Shown: in pieces, positions 44,600-53,151 of the stretch
How positions within the stretch are numbered: position 1 is the first letter of the stretch
How the letters are laid out: the number at the start of each line of letters is the position of its first letter
The notes under the pieces: model-generated
Database searches by the model: none
Told to the model about the DNA's origin: nothing
The model's input: only the letters and a program-made list of their open reading frames with translations
Program-made: the position numbers and the translations under genes
Origin: Bacteroidaceae bacterium
GTDB taxonomy: Bacteria > Bacteroidota > Bacteroidia > Bacteroidales > Bacteroidaceae
Assembly: GCA_017633615.1 (NCBI GenBank)
Contig: JAGBPB010000034.1
Location: 1 to 55,732 of the forward strand
Direction: 5' to 3'
DNA length: 55,732 nt

Positions 44600-45023
44600 C
44601 TCTGTCAGCCACCAGTTCCTCTACCATCTCACCTGCTATATACAGGTAGGCGGAATTAACCTTGCAGTTAGTGGTAAGTGCTATTGTCTTTTTAAGCTTA
44701 CCCACCCTGCGGGTAGAACCGTTATAGCTTACCTTTATGGAGTCCTTCATGCCCGGCAAGATAGCCGTCTTGGGGAACTCAGGTACAGTGCATCCGCATG
44801 TGGAACTGGCGGACAGGATAAGCAACTCCTTGTCGCCGGTATTTGTGAACACAAACCAGCAGGTCTTGTCTCCATGAGCCCTGTCAAACAGGCCGAAGTC
44901 ATGAGTAGTCTTTTCAAAAGTAATCTCCGGATACTTTTCATCCGGTTCTTGGGCATTGCCACCCCATGCGGGAATAATAACCGCAGCAAACAATGATAGG
45001 GTCAGAATTCTTAAATGTTTCAT
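44577..45023 (-). CDS. DUF1573 family exported protein
   Basis: The 148-residue protein has a signal peptide (LSLFAAVIIPAWGGNAQ) and one DUF1573 Ig-like domain: ITFEKTTHDFGLFDRAHG, FTNTGDKELLILSASSTCGCTVPEFP. These proteins are abundant in Bacteroidota and often surface-exposed or periplasmic; function is unknown. The TAATTTAG just upstream (45047-45054, minus strand) is only a weak promoter match. Confidence 0.88.
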   Translation of the reverse strand: MKHLRILTLSLFAAVIIPAWGGNAQEPDEKYPEITFEKTTHDFGLFDRAHGDKTCWFVFTNTGDKELLILSASSTCGCTVPEFPKTAILPGMKDSIKVSYNGSTRRVGKLKKTIALTTNCKVNSAYLYIAGEMVEELVADRVKPDDNK

Positions 45024-45097
45024 ATTATGTAAAATTTATCGGGTGCTAAATTATTAAAAAAAATTCATACATCAATAAGAGCCGCTTTTCTTTGCCA

Positions 45098-45126
45098 AAT
45101 CCAAAAAACCGAACTATTTTTGGATT
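45098..45126 (+). promoter_or_regulatory. Hairpin at the expected 5' end of the DUF4301 message
   Basis: AATCCAAAAA (45098-45107) pairs perfectly with TTTTTGGATT (45117-45126), 20 bases before the ATG. A TTTTCTTTG just upstream (about 45086-45094) is a weak -7, so the stem would sit at the mRNA 5' end, a position that usually protects against decay. Confidence 0.4.
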
Positions 45127-45146
45127 CCCATAAATAAAGGACTCAT

Positions 45147-46676
45147 ATGTTTGACGAGAAAGACCTGGAACAGTTTAAAAAGAAGGGAACGAATGCTGAG
45201 AATGTAAAAGCACAGTTGGAATTGATCAAGAACGGATTCCCCTTCCTGGAGTTGGAGGCAGCCGCATCTATCGGCAACGGAATAATAGCAGTTGATGACG
45301 CACAATTGAACAAGTACATAAAGATGTGGGACGCCTTCTGTAGTAGTAAAAGGCACTCCATTACAAAGTTCGTACCTGCATCAGGTGCAGCCAGCCGCAT
45401 GTTCAAGGACCTGTTTGCATTCCTTGATGCCGATTATACCGTCCCCACCACACGGTTTGAAAAGACCTTCTTTGAAGACATAACCAAGTTTGCATTCTAC
45501 AAGGATCTGGATGCCGCCTGTGTAGCCAATGAAGGCAAGAATATAAAGGATCTTGTCAAAGCGGGCAGTTACAAGGCTGTAGTTTCCAATCTGCTCGGTT
45601 CCAAGGGACTCAACTACGGAGCCCTGCCAAAAGGTTTGCTCAAATTCCACAGCTATGGCTCAAGTCAGCGTACTCCGTTTGAAGAACATATGGCTGAAAG
45701 TTCCATGTACGCATCCGGTGCCGACGGCGTAGTCCAGATTCATTTCACCGTATCGCCGGAGCACTGGCCTCTGTTCAAGAAACTGGCCGACAGTTGCAGC
45801 AAGACTTTCTCCAAACGGTTCGGTGTAACGTATGACATATCTTTCTCTGAGCAGAAACCCAGCACGGATACAGTTGCTGCCGCCGCTGACGGCACTCCGT
45901 TCCGTAACGATGACGGTTCCATACTGTTCCGCCCCGGAGGCCATGGTGCGCTCATAGAAAACCTCAATGAGCTGGACACGGATATAGTCTTTATCAAGAA
46001 CATTGACAATGTGGTGCCCGATCATCTCAAGGCAGACACCGTTACATATAAGAAACTGCTTGCAGGCATTCTTGTGACTGTGCAGAGCAAGATATATGAC
46101 TATCTGCATATTCTTGACGGCAGCAAATACACCGCTGCCCAGCTCAAGACAATATCCAAGTTTGTATCTGAGACGCTCTGCTGCCACAAGAAAGACATTG
46201 ACACCCTTGACAGTAAGCAACTTGCCGAATGGCTTCGCAGCAAGCTCAACCGCCCCATCCGCGTGTGCGGTATGGTAAAGAACGTTGGCGAGCCCGGCGG
46301 TGGTCCGTTCCTGGCATACAATGCTGACGGCACGGTATCACTGCAGATTCTTGAGAGTTCACAGATTGACCTCAATGATGCCCGCAAGAAAGAGATGTTC
46401 ACCAAGGGTACACATTTCAACCCCGTGGATCTGGTTTGCGCCGTGCGTGATTACAAGGGCAACAAGTTCAACCTGCCTGATTATGTTGACAAGGCTACCG
46501 GCTTCATCTCAAGCAAGTCCAAGAACGGACGTGAACTCAAGGCTCTGGAACTGCCCGGCCTGTGGAACGGTGCCATGAGTGACTGGAACACTCTGTTCGT
46601 AGAGGTTCCGCTCAGCACCTTCAATCCCGTCAAGACGGTCAACGACCTGCTCCGCCCCCAGCATCAACCCGCCTAA
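45147..46676 (+). CDS. DUF4301 family protein
   Basis: The 509-residue cytoplasmic protein fits DUF4301, a Bacteroidota family of unknown function. Visible features include a PASGAASRMFKDL segment near residue 78, like the GxGxxxR loop of sugar nucleotidyltransferases, KGLLKFHSYG, RTPFEEHMAE and RPGGHGALIENLN. These echo UDP-sugar pyrophosphorylases, so nucleotide-sugar chemistry is a reasonable guess, not a finding. The TAA stop abuts a REP-like palindrome. Confidence 0.82.
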   Translation: MFDEKDLEQFKKKGTNAENVKAQLELIKNGFPFLELEAAASIGNGIIAVDDAQLNKYIKMWDAFCSSKRHSITKFVPASGAASRMFKDLFAFLDADYTVPTTRFEKTFFEDITKFAFYKDLDAACVANEGKNIKDLVKAGSYKAVVSNLLGSKGLNYGALPKGLLKFHSYGSSQRTPFEEHMAESSMYASGADGVVQIHFTVSPEHWPLFKKLADSCSKTFSKRFGVTYDISFSEQKPSTDTVAAAADGTPFRNDDGSILFRPGGHGALIENLNELDTDIVFIKNIDNVVPDHLKADTVTYKKLLAGILVTVQSKIYDYLHILDGSKYTAAQLKTISKFVSETLCCHKKDIDTLDSKQLAEWLRSKLNRPIRVCGMVKNVGEPGGGPFLAYNADGTVSLQILESSQIDLNDARKKEMFTKGTHFNPVDLVCAVRDYKGNKFNLPDYVDKATGFISSKSKNGRELKALELPGLWNGAMSDWNTLFVEVPLSTFNPVKTVNDLLRPQHQPA

Positions 46677-46715
46677 AAAAAGTACAATTGGGGACAGACC
46701 CCAATTGTACTTTTT
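46677..46715. repeat. Short REP-like palindrome related to the one at 634-718
   Basis: Arms 46677-46693 (AAAAAGTACAATTGGGG) and 46699-46715 are perfect reverse complements around ACAGA. It shares ACAATTGGGGACAGACCCC with each arm of the first element. It begins right after the DUF4301 stop, ends in T5, and can act as terminator for that gene. Confidence 0.88.
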
Positions 46716-46717
46716 AT

Positions 46718-46725
46718 TACTTTTG
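46718..46725 (+). promoter_or_regulatory. -7 promoter element TACTTTTG for tRNA-Gly
   Basis: TACTTTTG ends 10 bases before the first tRNA base and starts 2 bases after the palindrome. Confidence 0.65.
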
Positions 46726-46735
46726 CATCGCAATC

Positions 46736-46808
46736 GCGATAGTAGCTCAGTTGGTAGAGCGTTGGCTTCCCAAGCCGAAGGTCGCGGGATCGTGCCCCGT
46801 CTATCGCT
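46736..46808 (+). tRNA. tRNA-Gly (anticodon CCC) with unusual T-loop
   Basis: A 73-base cloverleaf is complete: acceptor GCGATAG/CTATCGC, D-arm GCTC/GAGC, anticodon stem TTGGC/GCCGA around TTCCCAA (anticodon CCC), T-stem GCGGG/CCCGT, discriminator T. The T-loop reads ATCGTGC, so positions 54 and 58 are A and T instead of the near-universal T and A. CCA is not encoded. Confidence 0.88.
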
Positions 46809-46810
46809 CT

Positions 46811-46846
46811 TGAAAGGATTCCTGTTTTGGGAGCCCTTTCTCTTTT
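46811..46846 (+). terminator. Probable terminator after tRNA-Gly
   Basis: GAAAGG pairs with CCTTTC, with an inner TTCC/GGGA stem, followed by TCTTTTT. It lies directly after the tRNA. Confidence 0.5.
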
Positions 46847-46849
46847 TCC

Positions 46850-46936
46850 CGGCTTGGGAAGCCAAAGGCTTGTCTAAGCGCTCGCTACCCGCTCGCTAGA
46901 GCCGAAGGTCGCGGGATCGTGCCCCGTCTATCGCTC
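46850..46936. repeat. Duplicated tRNA-Gly fragments (inverted anticodon arm and direct 3' half)
   Basis: 46900-46936 repeats exactly 37 bases of the tRNA 3' half and its flank (46773-46809). 46850-46865 is a 16-base inverted copy of the anticodon arm (46762-46777). The 5' half is missing, so no second functional tRNA is formed. The second copy ends two bases from the GH51 stop. Confidence 0.9.
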
Positions 46937-46938
46937 AA

Positions 46939-48504
46939 TTACTCTATTTCAAGAGTCACGATGCTGGCAGCGGGGATTTCAAGAGTGATTGCGCCAGTCT
47001 TCTTATCTATCTTGGCGCCCTTGAAATCAGCGAGCTTAATCTTGTCAGGATTCTCAAAAGTATTGTAGTTGCTGGCCTTGTCACTGGTCAGGATCTTACC
47101 GGTTACCTTCTTGGCCTTGAAACCATCCAAATTGACAACTACGCTCTGAGTCTCATTCAACTTGACATTTGACATTGAGACATGCAGCTTGCCGTCCTTC
47201 TTTGAAGCGGTTGAACTGAACAGAGGCAGCGGACGTGTAGCTGTCTCATCGGGATTGGCTGCATAGCGCTCATTGGGAGTAAGCTTAACCTCAACACCAT
47301 CCAGATCAGTAGGAATGTATGTAGCATCCATGTGAGGCTTGTACATATCAAATATCCAGTATGTGGGAGTAAGCACCATCTTGTCATCCTTGGTAAGGAT
47401 CATTGACTGAAGCACATTGGCCACCTGTGCGATATTTGTCATCTGAATGCGGTCACAGTACTTGTGGAACACGTCAAGTGACAGTGAAGCAACAAGAGCG
47501 TCACGCATGGTGCTCTGCTGATAGAGCTGTGTGCCGGGCTCAGGCTCCCACCATGTACCCCACTCGTCAACCAGCAGCGGAGTCTTGTGTTCAGGGTCAT
47601 ACTTGCTCATAATAGCCAGATGCTTCTGGATAACGGGTTCGATACCCAGGCACTTGCCAAGACACCAGTAGAAATCCTCATCCGTGAAATCCAGAGCGGG
47701 CTTCTTGGCACCTACCCAACCTGATACGGTATAGTAATGCAGAGATACGGCGTTCATCATTGAACCAACCTTCTTCATCAGGACTTCTGTCCACTCATAG
47801 TCATAGTCAGTAGCACCGCTGGCAATCTTGAACAGCTGAGTACCGTTAAAGTCACGACAGTAGGTCTGATAACGGCGGAAAATATCTGAGTAATACTCAG
47901 GCAGCATGTTGCCACCGCAGCCCCAAGCCTCATTACCTATGCCGATATACTTTACATGCCAGGGCTCCTCACGACCGTTCTGCTTGCGCAGCTTGGCCAT
48001 AGGACCATCGGCAGCGTTCATATACTCAATCCACTTGGCAGCCTCCTCAACAGAGCCGCTACCTACGTTCAGTGAGATGTAAGGCTCACAGCCTATAAGT
48101 TCGCAAAGGTTAAGGAACTCATGTGTACCAAAGCTGTTGTCCTCAACAATGCCACCCCAGTTGTTGTTTACCATTACAGGGCGGTTCTCCTTGGGGCCGA
48201 TACCATCCATCCAATGATACTCATCGGCATAGCAGCCGCCCGGCCAGCGCATTACAGGAACCTCAAGCTCCTTAAGTGCTGCAAGCACGTCGTTGCGGTA
48301 ACCGTTGGTGTTGGGGATTGATGACTCGGGGCCTACCCACAGACCGCCGTAGATACAGGTACCCAGATGCTCTGAGAACTGTCCGTAGATGTTCTTGTTG
48401 ATGGTTGCACCCGGCTTGTCGGCATGCACATTTACCGTTACCTCATTTTTAGCGCTTACTGACAGAGCTGCCGCCAGTGAAAGCAGGAAAAATACCTTTT
48501 TCAT
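46939..48504 (-). CDS. Alpha-L-arabinofuranosidase, GH51
   Basis: The enzyme removes arabinose side chains from arabinoxylan or arabinan. From ATG 48504 it has 521 residues with a signal peptide (MKKVFFLLSLAAALSVSA). The GH51 catalytic barrel shows RWPGGCYADEYHW, the acid/base glutamate in IGNEAWGCGG (about 190) and the nucleophile in LLVDEWGTWW (about 315), followed by a C-terminal beta domain ending LEIPAASIVTLEIE. The longer frame (to 48639) runs over the divergent promoters and is rejected. With the GH10 xylanase nearby it suggests arabinoxylan use. Confidence 0.93.
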   Translation of the reverse strand: MKKVFFLLSLAAALSVSAKNEVTVNVHADKPGATINKNIYGQFSEHLGTCIYGGLWVGPESSIPNTNGYRNDVLAALKELEVPVMRWPGGCYADEYHWMDGIGPKENRPVMVNNNWGGIVEDNSFGTHEFLNLCELIGCEPYISLNVGSGSVEEAAKWIEYMNAADGPMAKLRKQNGREEPWHVKYIGIGNEAWGCGGNMLPEYYSDIFRRYQTYCRDFNGTQLFKIASGATDYDYEWTEVLMKKVGSMMNAVSLHYYTVSGWVGAKKPALDFTDEDFYWCLGKCLGIEPVIQKHLAIMSKYDPEHKTPLLVDEWGTWWEPEPGTQLYQQSTMRDALVASLSLDVFHKYCDRIQMTNIAQVANVLQSMILTKDDKMVLTPTYWIFDMYKPHMDATYIPTDLDGVEVKLTPNERYAANPDETATRPLPLFSSTASKKDGKLHVSMSNVKLNETQSVVVNLDGFKAKKVTGKILTSDKASNYNTFENPDKIKLADFKGAKIDKKTGAITLEIPAASIVTLEIE

Positions 48505-48540
48505 TATTATATCGAACTGTTTTTTGTTGTTTCTGTGTTG

Positions 48541-48557
48541 CGAAGATAATATCTTTG
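48541..48557. promoter_or_regulatory. Abutting divergent -7 elements for GH51 and mltG
   Basis: The minus strand reads TATCTTCG at 48541-48548 and the plus strand TATCTTTG at 48550-48557, one base apart, forming a near-perfect palindrome. Each is 20-37 bases from its ATG (48504 and 48578). Confidence 0.6.
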
Positions 48558-48577
48558 CGGCAGATACCTCCAATGTA

Positions 48578-49576
48578 ATGGCAAAAAAAGGATTATTGAT
48601 AATTGCGACATTACTGCTATTCTCAGCATGTATGTTCAATGACCCTGTATCAGAATGCCCCGACTACAGGATTTACATACGTCCCACCGATACCCAGGAA
48701 ACCATCATCCAGAGCATAATTGAGTCTGACCCCAACGCAAGGACCAAAGCGCTCAACTACCTGCTCAAGCATCGCGATTACAGCACACATATACATACCG
48801 GATGCTACACCATACGCTCCGGAGCTACTCCCAAGCAGGTATCGGATATGCTCCTGGGCGGGACTCAGACTCCCGTCAAACTGACAATAAACAGCACACG
48901 TACCGTTGACCAGATGGTACGGGCCATATCCAACCAGGTCATGGCGGATTCAGCACAGATAGCAGAGCGCCTAAGTGACATAGCCCTGCTGGATTCACTG
49001 GGATACACTCCCGCCACTGTCTTCTGCATGATAATACCCAATACCTACGAGGTATACTGGAACATATCGGTCGATGCACTCATAAACCGCCTTGTCAAGG
49101 AACGTGACCGTTTCTGGAATGAGCAGCGCTGCGCCAAGGCACAGCAGATAGGACTTACTCAGCAGCAGGTCATGACTCTTGCCTCAATCGTTGAGGAGGA
49201 GACCTCAAAATCCGATGAGCTTGCCACAGTAGCTGGTCTGTACATGAACCGCCTCAATAGAGGAATGCTGCTTCAGGCTGATCCTACGGTGATATTTGCG
49301 CTGGGAGGCGAACGCCCCAAGAGGGTTCTCAACAAGCATCTGGAGGTGGATTCACCTTATAATACATATAAGTATGGCGGGCTGCCTCCCGCTCCCATAC
49401 GGTTTGTGAACACCCGTTCAATCGACGCAGTTCTGAACTATAGCAAGCATAAATACCTGTATATGTGTGCCAAGGAGGATTTCTCCGGATATCACAATTT
49501 TGCCACCACTCTGTCACAGCATAATGCCAACGCCGCACGTTATCAGCGTGCTCTCAGAAATGCCGGTATCCGATAA
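48578..49576 (+). CDS. mltG: Endolytic murein transglycosylase MltG
   Basis: MltG cleaves nascent glycan strands and is thought to end peptidoglycan polymerisation. The 332-residue protein has the YceG fold: LysM-like N-terminal domain, then IIPNTYEVYWN, the catalytic glutamate in LASIVEEETSK, QADPTVIFALG and SPYNTYKYGGLPPAPI. The N-terminus ends its hydrophobic stretch in LLFSAC (Cys18), a lipobox-like site where other MltG proteins have a plain TM helix. The start follows from the -7 element at 48550-48557; the longer frame upstream is antisense to GH51. Confidence 0.93.
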   Translation: MAKKGLLIIATLLLFSACMFNDPVSECPDYRIYIRPTDTQETIIQSIIESDPNARTKALNYLLKHRDYSTHIHTGCYTIRSGATPKQVSDMLLGGTQTPVKLTINSTRTVDQMVRAISNQVMADSAQIAERLSDIALLDSLGYTPATVFCMIIPNTYEVYWNISVDALINRLVKERDRFWNEQRCAKAQQIGLTQQQVMTLASIVEEETSKSDELATVAGLYMNRLNRGMLLQADPTVIFALGGERPKRVLNKHLEVDSPYNTYKYGGLPPAPIRFVNTRSIDAVLNYSKHKYLYMCAKEDFSGYHNFATTLSQHNANAARYQRALRNAGIR

Positions 49577-49630
49577 GCTTCATTGTTGGATATTTTCACA
49601 GAAAACACATTATTATACGGATTTAATGTC

Positions 49631-49638
49631 TAATTTTG
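49631..49638 (+). promoter_or_regulatory. -7 promoter element TAATTTTG for the GH10 xylanase
   Basis: TAATTTTG lies 42 bases before the ATG at 49681, giving a leader of about 36 bases. Confidence 0.5.
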
Positions 49639-49680
49639 TGATTACTCTGATTTGATAATTAAAAATAATAATACTGACCT

Positions 49681-52600
49681 ATGATTAAAACCATACTCAA
49701 TTTTAATAGGCAGAGTTTGCGCCTGTTTACACTGACTTCTGTATGTTCGTGTCTATTCGCCACCCAAGCATCTGCACAACTCTCCCGGAATCCCGACAAG
49801 TTTTTGGGAAATATCACTACAGGATATCGGGTTGATGCCGGAGGTGGAGTAGAAGAATACTATAAACTCTGGAACCAGATAACCCCTGAGAATGAGTCTA
49901 AATGGGGCTCGGTTGAAGGAACAAAAGGCAGTTACAACTGGGGCAGCGACACGCCATTCAACTACGCTAAGCAATATGGGTTCACATACAAGTTCCATGC
50001 TTTGGTTTGGGGCGCACAATATCCCAACTGGTTCAGCAACAAAATGTCAATTAAGGACCGCTATAATGCCATAGTCAGTTGGTTTGATGCCGTCAAGAAA
50101 CACTACCCCACTCTGCCATTGATTGATGTGGTCAATGAAGCTGTCGGCATGCATCAGCAAGGCAATCCGCTGATGAAGGAATCTTTGGGCGGTGGAGGAA
50201 GAACCGGATATGACTGGCTCATAAAAGCATTTGAACTGGCTCATGAACGCTGGCCGGATGCCATCCTTATTTACAATGACTATAACACTTTCCAGAGTGA
50301 TACAGAAAACTACATCCAGCTTGTAAAGACACTTAGGGATGCAGGTGCTCCTATAGATGCCTACGGATGCCAGTCACATGATGTCAATGATATCAGCAAG
50401 GATAATCTCAGCAATACCATGAACAGGATACAGGAGAATCTTAAGATGCCGATGTACATAACTGAACTTGATATAAACGTTGCAGATGACGAAAGGCAGA
50501 AAGCGCAATATGAGAGTATTTTTCCTCTTATGTGGGAGGCCGACTACTGTGCCGGCGTTACAATCTGGGGTTATATCTACGGTTCCACATGGGTGGATCA
50601 TTCAGGAATAATCAGAAACGGGCAGGATCGCCCGGCCATGACATGGCTGCGCACTTATATGCAAAGCGATAACGCAAAGAATGCCAAGAGTCCTTACCCC
50701 GGCATGAAAAAAGAGGCTTCAATCTATGTGCATCCCGCATCAATGAAGGTTGCCGATGGTGATGTTCTGCCCATCAAGGTTCGCGCCAGCATGGCTACCA
50801 AAACCATTGAGAAAGTTGAACTGTATGTAGGCAAAGAACTGATAGCCACCTTGACTGAGGCCCCCTATGAAACAGTATATACAACGACCTCAACAGGTCA
50901 AAAGTCACTTAAGGCTGTTGTAACCACCACTGACGGCACCACATATGAAAGGTATTCAAACTTTGAGGTAATATCTTCAACAACCATACGTGAGCCGTAT
51001 TCTGAAGTCATTCCCCAGCTGCCCGGCACCATTGTTATGTCTGAGTTTGACAAAGGTGCCTCCGGCATTTCCTACAACAACGCATCGCGCAATCTTACTG
51101 CAACCAGAGACGGTGCCTGGATGGAATATACCGTTGATGTCAAAGAAGACGGAATCTACTCATTTGACGCAGAGATAGCTTCTACCAAAACAGGCGGAGT
51201 ATTCCACCTGGCAGAATATTCCATGGATAATCTGATATTCTTCTCTGACTTTGTTGAGGTTCCTCTGACAGGTGGAAACAACAACTTCAAAATAATGCGC
51301 GGTCTGCTGAAAGTACCTCTCACTGCCGGCCGTCACGTATTATGCTTCTGTGTGGACAAAGGAGGTTTCCTTATCAAAAACATGTCATTCAGCCGGTTTG
51401 AAGAAGACAAGAATACAACCGTCTCAATATATTCTCTCAAGCCCGCCAATATTTCCGTAGGAGATTCAACAAAAGTCACACTCCGCGTAAAACCGGGCAA
51501 GGATACAGAAGTAGACTATATTAAGATTTATGTAAACGACATGTACTACACCACAATAACAGAAGAACCTGCTTCTCAGAGTGGTTACCTGGTATATACA
51601 TTCTATTTCGCTCCTTCAAAGGGAGGTAATCAAACAATTACTGCCATAGCTACCACAAAAGCAGGCAAAAGCAAACTTTCTTCTTCCAAGACCATAAATG
51701 TAAGCTATACACGCAAGCCTTACAAGGAAATAATTATTCCCGGAACCTTTGAGGCCGAAGACTTTGATATAGGCGGAGAGAATATATCCTTCCATGATTC
51801 TGATTATGATGATGAAGGTTATGTACAATACCGTTCAGACAATGAAGGTGTAGATATTGTTTCAGTAAATGACGCATACGCCATAGGATATACTACAATC
51901 GGTGAGTGGCTTGAATATACCGCCAACGTTACAGAAGCCGGTGATTATACCTATGAGATTTATGCTTTATCGGATGTAATGGGCTCATCTTTCAGTCTCT
52001 CATTGAATAACAACGGTACTCTGACTGACCTTACAGGAAAGATTTCTGTTCCTCAAAATGAAGACTGGAGCAAAATAACCGGACGGTTTAATGAACCGCT
52101 CAATGAAGGAACCAACGTTATCCGCCTGTCCATAACAGGCAATAACTGCATCATTGACAAGATTGTATTTAAGAAAATAAGACACAACAATGACATAAAG
52201 GCAACATTCACAGCTGATCCCGCCACTGTCATCAACAAGAAGCCCACAACACTCAGGGTGACTGTTTTGCCTGAGGACCTCAAGATAGACAATGTCAAGA
52301 TTTTCAAGGGCAAGAACCTGTACAAGGAGTTTACAGAAGCACCATATGAAACTGAGTTCACGCCTAATGTATCCGGAACATATGAATTTACTGCCATAGT
52401 AACCGATTCTGAAGGCGCTGAGTCAGATGTACTGAGCTGCACTGTCAAGTCAGTTAGCAAGCGTTCAACTTACGGCAAATCCGCCATAAGCATTCCCGGT
52501 ATCATTGAGGCTGAGAACTTTGACAAAGGTGGCGATGGCCTGACATTCCACGATGCCGATGCTGAGGATCACGGCAATGCCAACTACAGAAAAGACAATG

Positions 52601-53073
52601 AAGGAGTTGACATCTATGCTGATAACAACGGATATGTAGTAGGTCACACCAGTTCAACCGATGAATGGCTGGAATATACCGTCGATGTCAAGACCGCAGG
52701 AACATACAGCTACTCCGCAACAGTGAAATCTGATGAACCCGGTTCAGGATTCAAGATCAGTGTATTGAAAGATGACCAGTGGGTTGAACTGGCTCAGGTT
52801 AACGTTCCCCAGTCTGATTCAGGCAGTTATACCACAATCCAAGGTGACCTTTTGCAGGAACTGACCAAGGGACAGCAGATAATCCGTATCTCCATAACCG
52901 GCCCCTGGTGCTACATTGACAAAATTGAGATTATAAGCTCTGACGCAATAAGATACATCACTCCCGATGATATTGATGCCAACGGCACAAGATACAATCT
53001 GGGTGGTGTCAGAGTAAACGAATACCAGAGAGGCCTGATAATCAGGAATGGAAAGACCTATCTGATTAAGTAA
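49681..53073 (+). CDS. Modular endo-1,4-beta-xylanase, GH10 with three Ig-CBM6 units
   Basis: The 1130-residue secreted protein has a signal peptide ending ASAQ, then a GH10 barrel (about 34-335): ITPENESKWG, acid/base Glu153 in VVNEAVG, nucleophile Glu262 in YITELDIN. Three pairs of Ig-like and CBM6-like modules follow. The CBM6 copies start near 448, 686 and 940; the second and third keep FHD, YRxDNEGVDI and GEWLEYT, while the first has lost the FHD/EGVDI part. The C-terminal tail GGVRVNEYQRGLIIRNG resembles the short sorting tails of Bacteroidota exo-enzymes. It cuts xylan backbones outside the cell or at its surface. Confidence 0.93.
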   Translation: MIKTILNFNRQSLRLFTLTSVCSCLFATQASAQLSRNPDKFLGNITTGYRVDAGGGVEEYYKLWNQITPENESKWGSVEGTKGSYNWGSDTPFNYAKQYGFTYKFHALVWGAQYPNWFSNKMSIKDRYNAIVSWFDAVKKHYPTLPLIDVVNEAVGMHQQGNPLMKESLGGGGRTGYDWLIKAFELAHERWPDAILIYNDYNTFQSDTENYIQLVKTLRDAGAPIDAYGCQSHDVNDISKDNLSNTMNRIQENLKMPMYITELDINVADDERQKAQYESIFPLMWEADYCAGVTIWGYIYGSTWVDHSGIIRNGQDRPAMTWLRTYMQSDNAKNAKSPYPGMKKEASIYVHPASMKVADGDVLPIKVRASMATKTIEKVELYVGKELIATLTEAPYETVYTTTSTGQKSLKAVVTTTDGTTYERYSNFEVISSTTIREPYSEVIPQLPGTIVMSEFDKGASGISYNNASRNLTATRDGAWMEYTVDVKEDGIYSFDAEIASTKTGGVFHLAEYSMDNLIFFSDFVEVPLTGGNNNFKIMRGLLKVPLTAGRHVLCFCVDKGGFLIKNMSFSRFEEDKNTTVSIYSLKPANISVGDSTKVTLRVKPGKDTEVDYIKIYVNDMYYTTITEEPASQSGYLVYTFYFAPSKGGNQTITAIATTKAGKSKLSSSKTINVSYTRKPYKEIIIPGTFEAEDFDIGGENISFHDSDYDDEGYVQYRSDNEGVDIVSVNDAYAIGYTTIGEWLEYTANVTEAGDYTYEIYALSDVMGSSFSLSLNNNGTLTDLTGKISVPQNEDWSKITGRFNEPLNEGTNVIRLSITGNNCIIDKIVFKKIRHNNDIKATFTADPATVINKKPTTLRVTVLPEDLKIDNVKIFKGKNLYKEFTEAPYETEFTPNVSGTYEFTAIVTDSEGAESDVLSCTVKSVSKRSTYGKSAISIPGIIEAENFDKGGDGLTFHDADAEDHGNANYRKDNEGVDIYADNNGYVVGHTSSTDEWLEYTVDVKTAGTYSYSATVKSDEPGSGFKISVLKDDQWVELAQVNVPQSDSGSYTTIQGDLLQELTKGQQIIRISITGPWCYIDKIEIISSDAIRYITPDDIDANGTRYNLGGVRVNEYQRGLIIRNGKTYLIK

Positions 53074-53095
53074 TCCGGTTTTCCGCAAAAAAAAG

Positions 53096-53126
53096 AAGCG
53101 GGCTGATCTGTCTGATCGGCCCGCTT
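53096..53126 (+). terminator. Terminator after the GH10 xylanase
   Basis: AAGCGGGC (53096-53103) pairs with 53119-53126, with an inner GATC/GATC stem, and TTTTG follows. Confidence 0.8.
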
Positions 53127-53151
53127 TTGTATGTATGTTTATGAAGCAGAC

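Noticed and set aside
45660..46220. 186-residue minus-strand open frame inside the DUF4301 gene
   Set aside because: Antisense to a convincing gene, no motif, no promoter.
46810..46899. Integrative element between two tRNA-Gly 3' copies
   Set aside because: Only 90 bases lie between the repeats, with no integrase or cargo; at most a scar.
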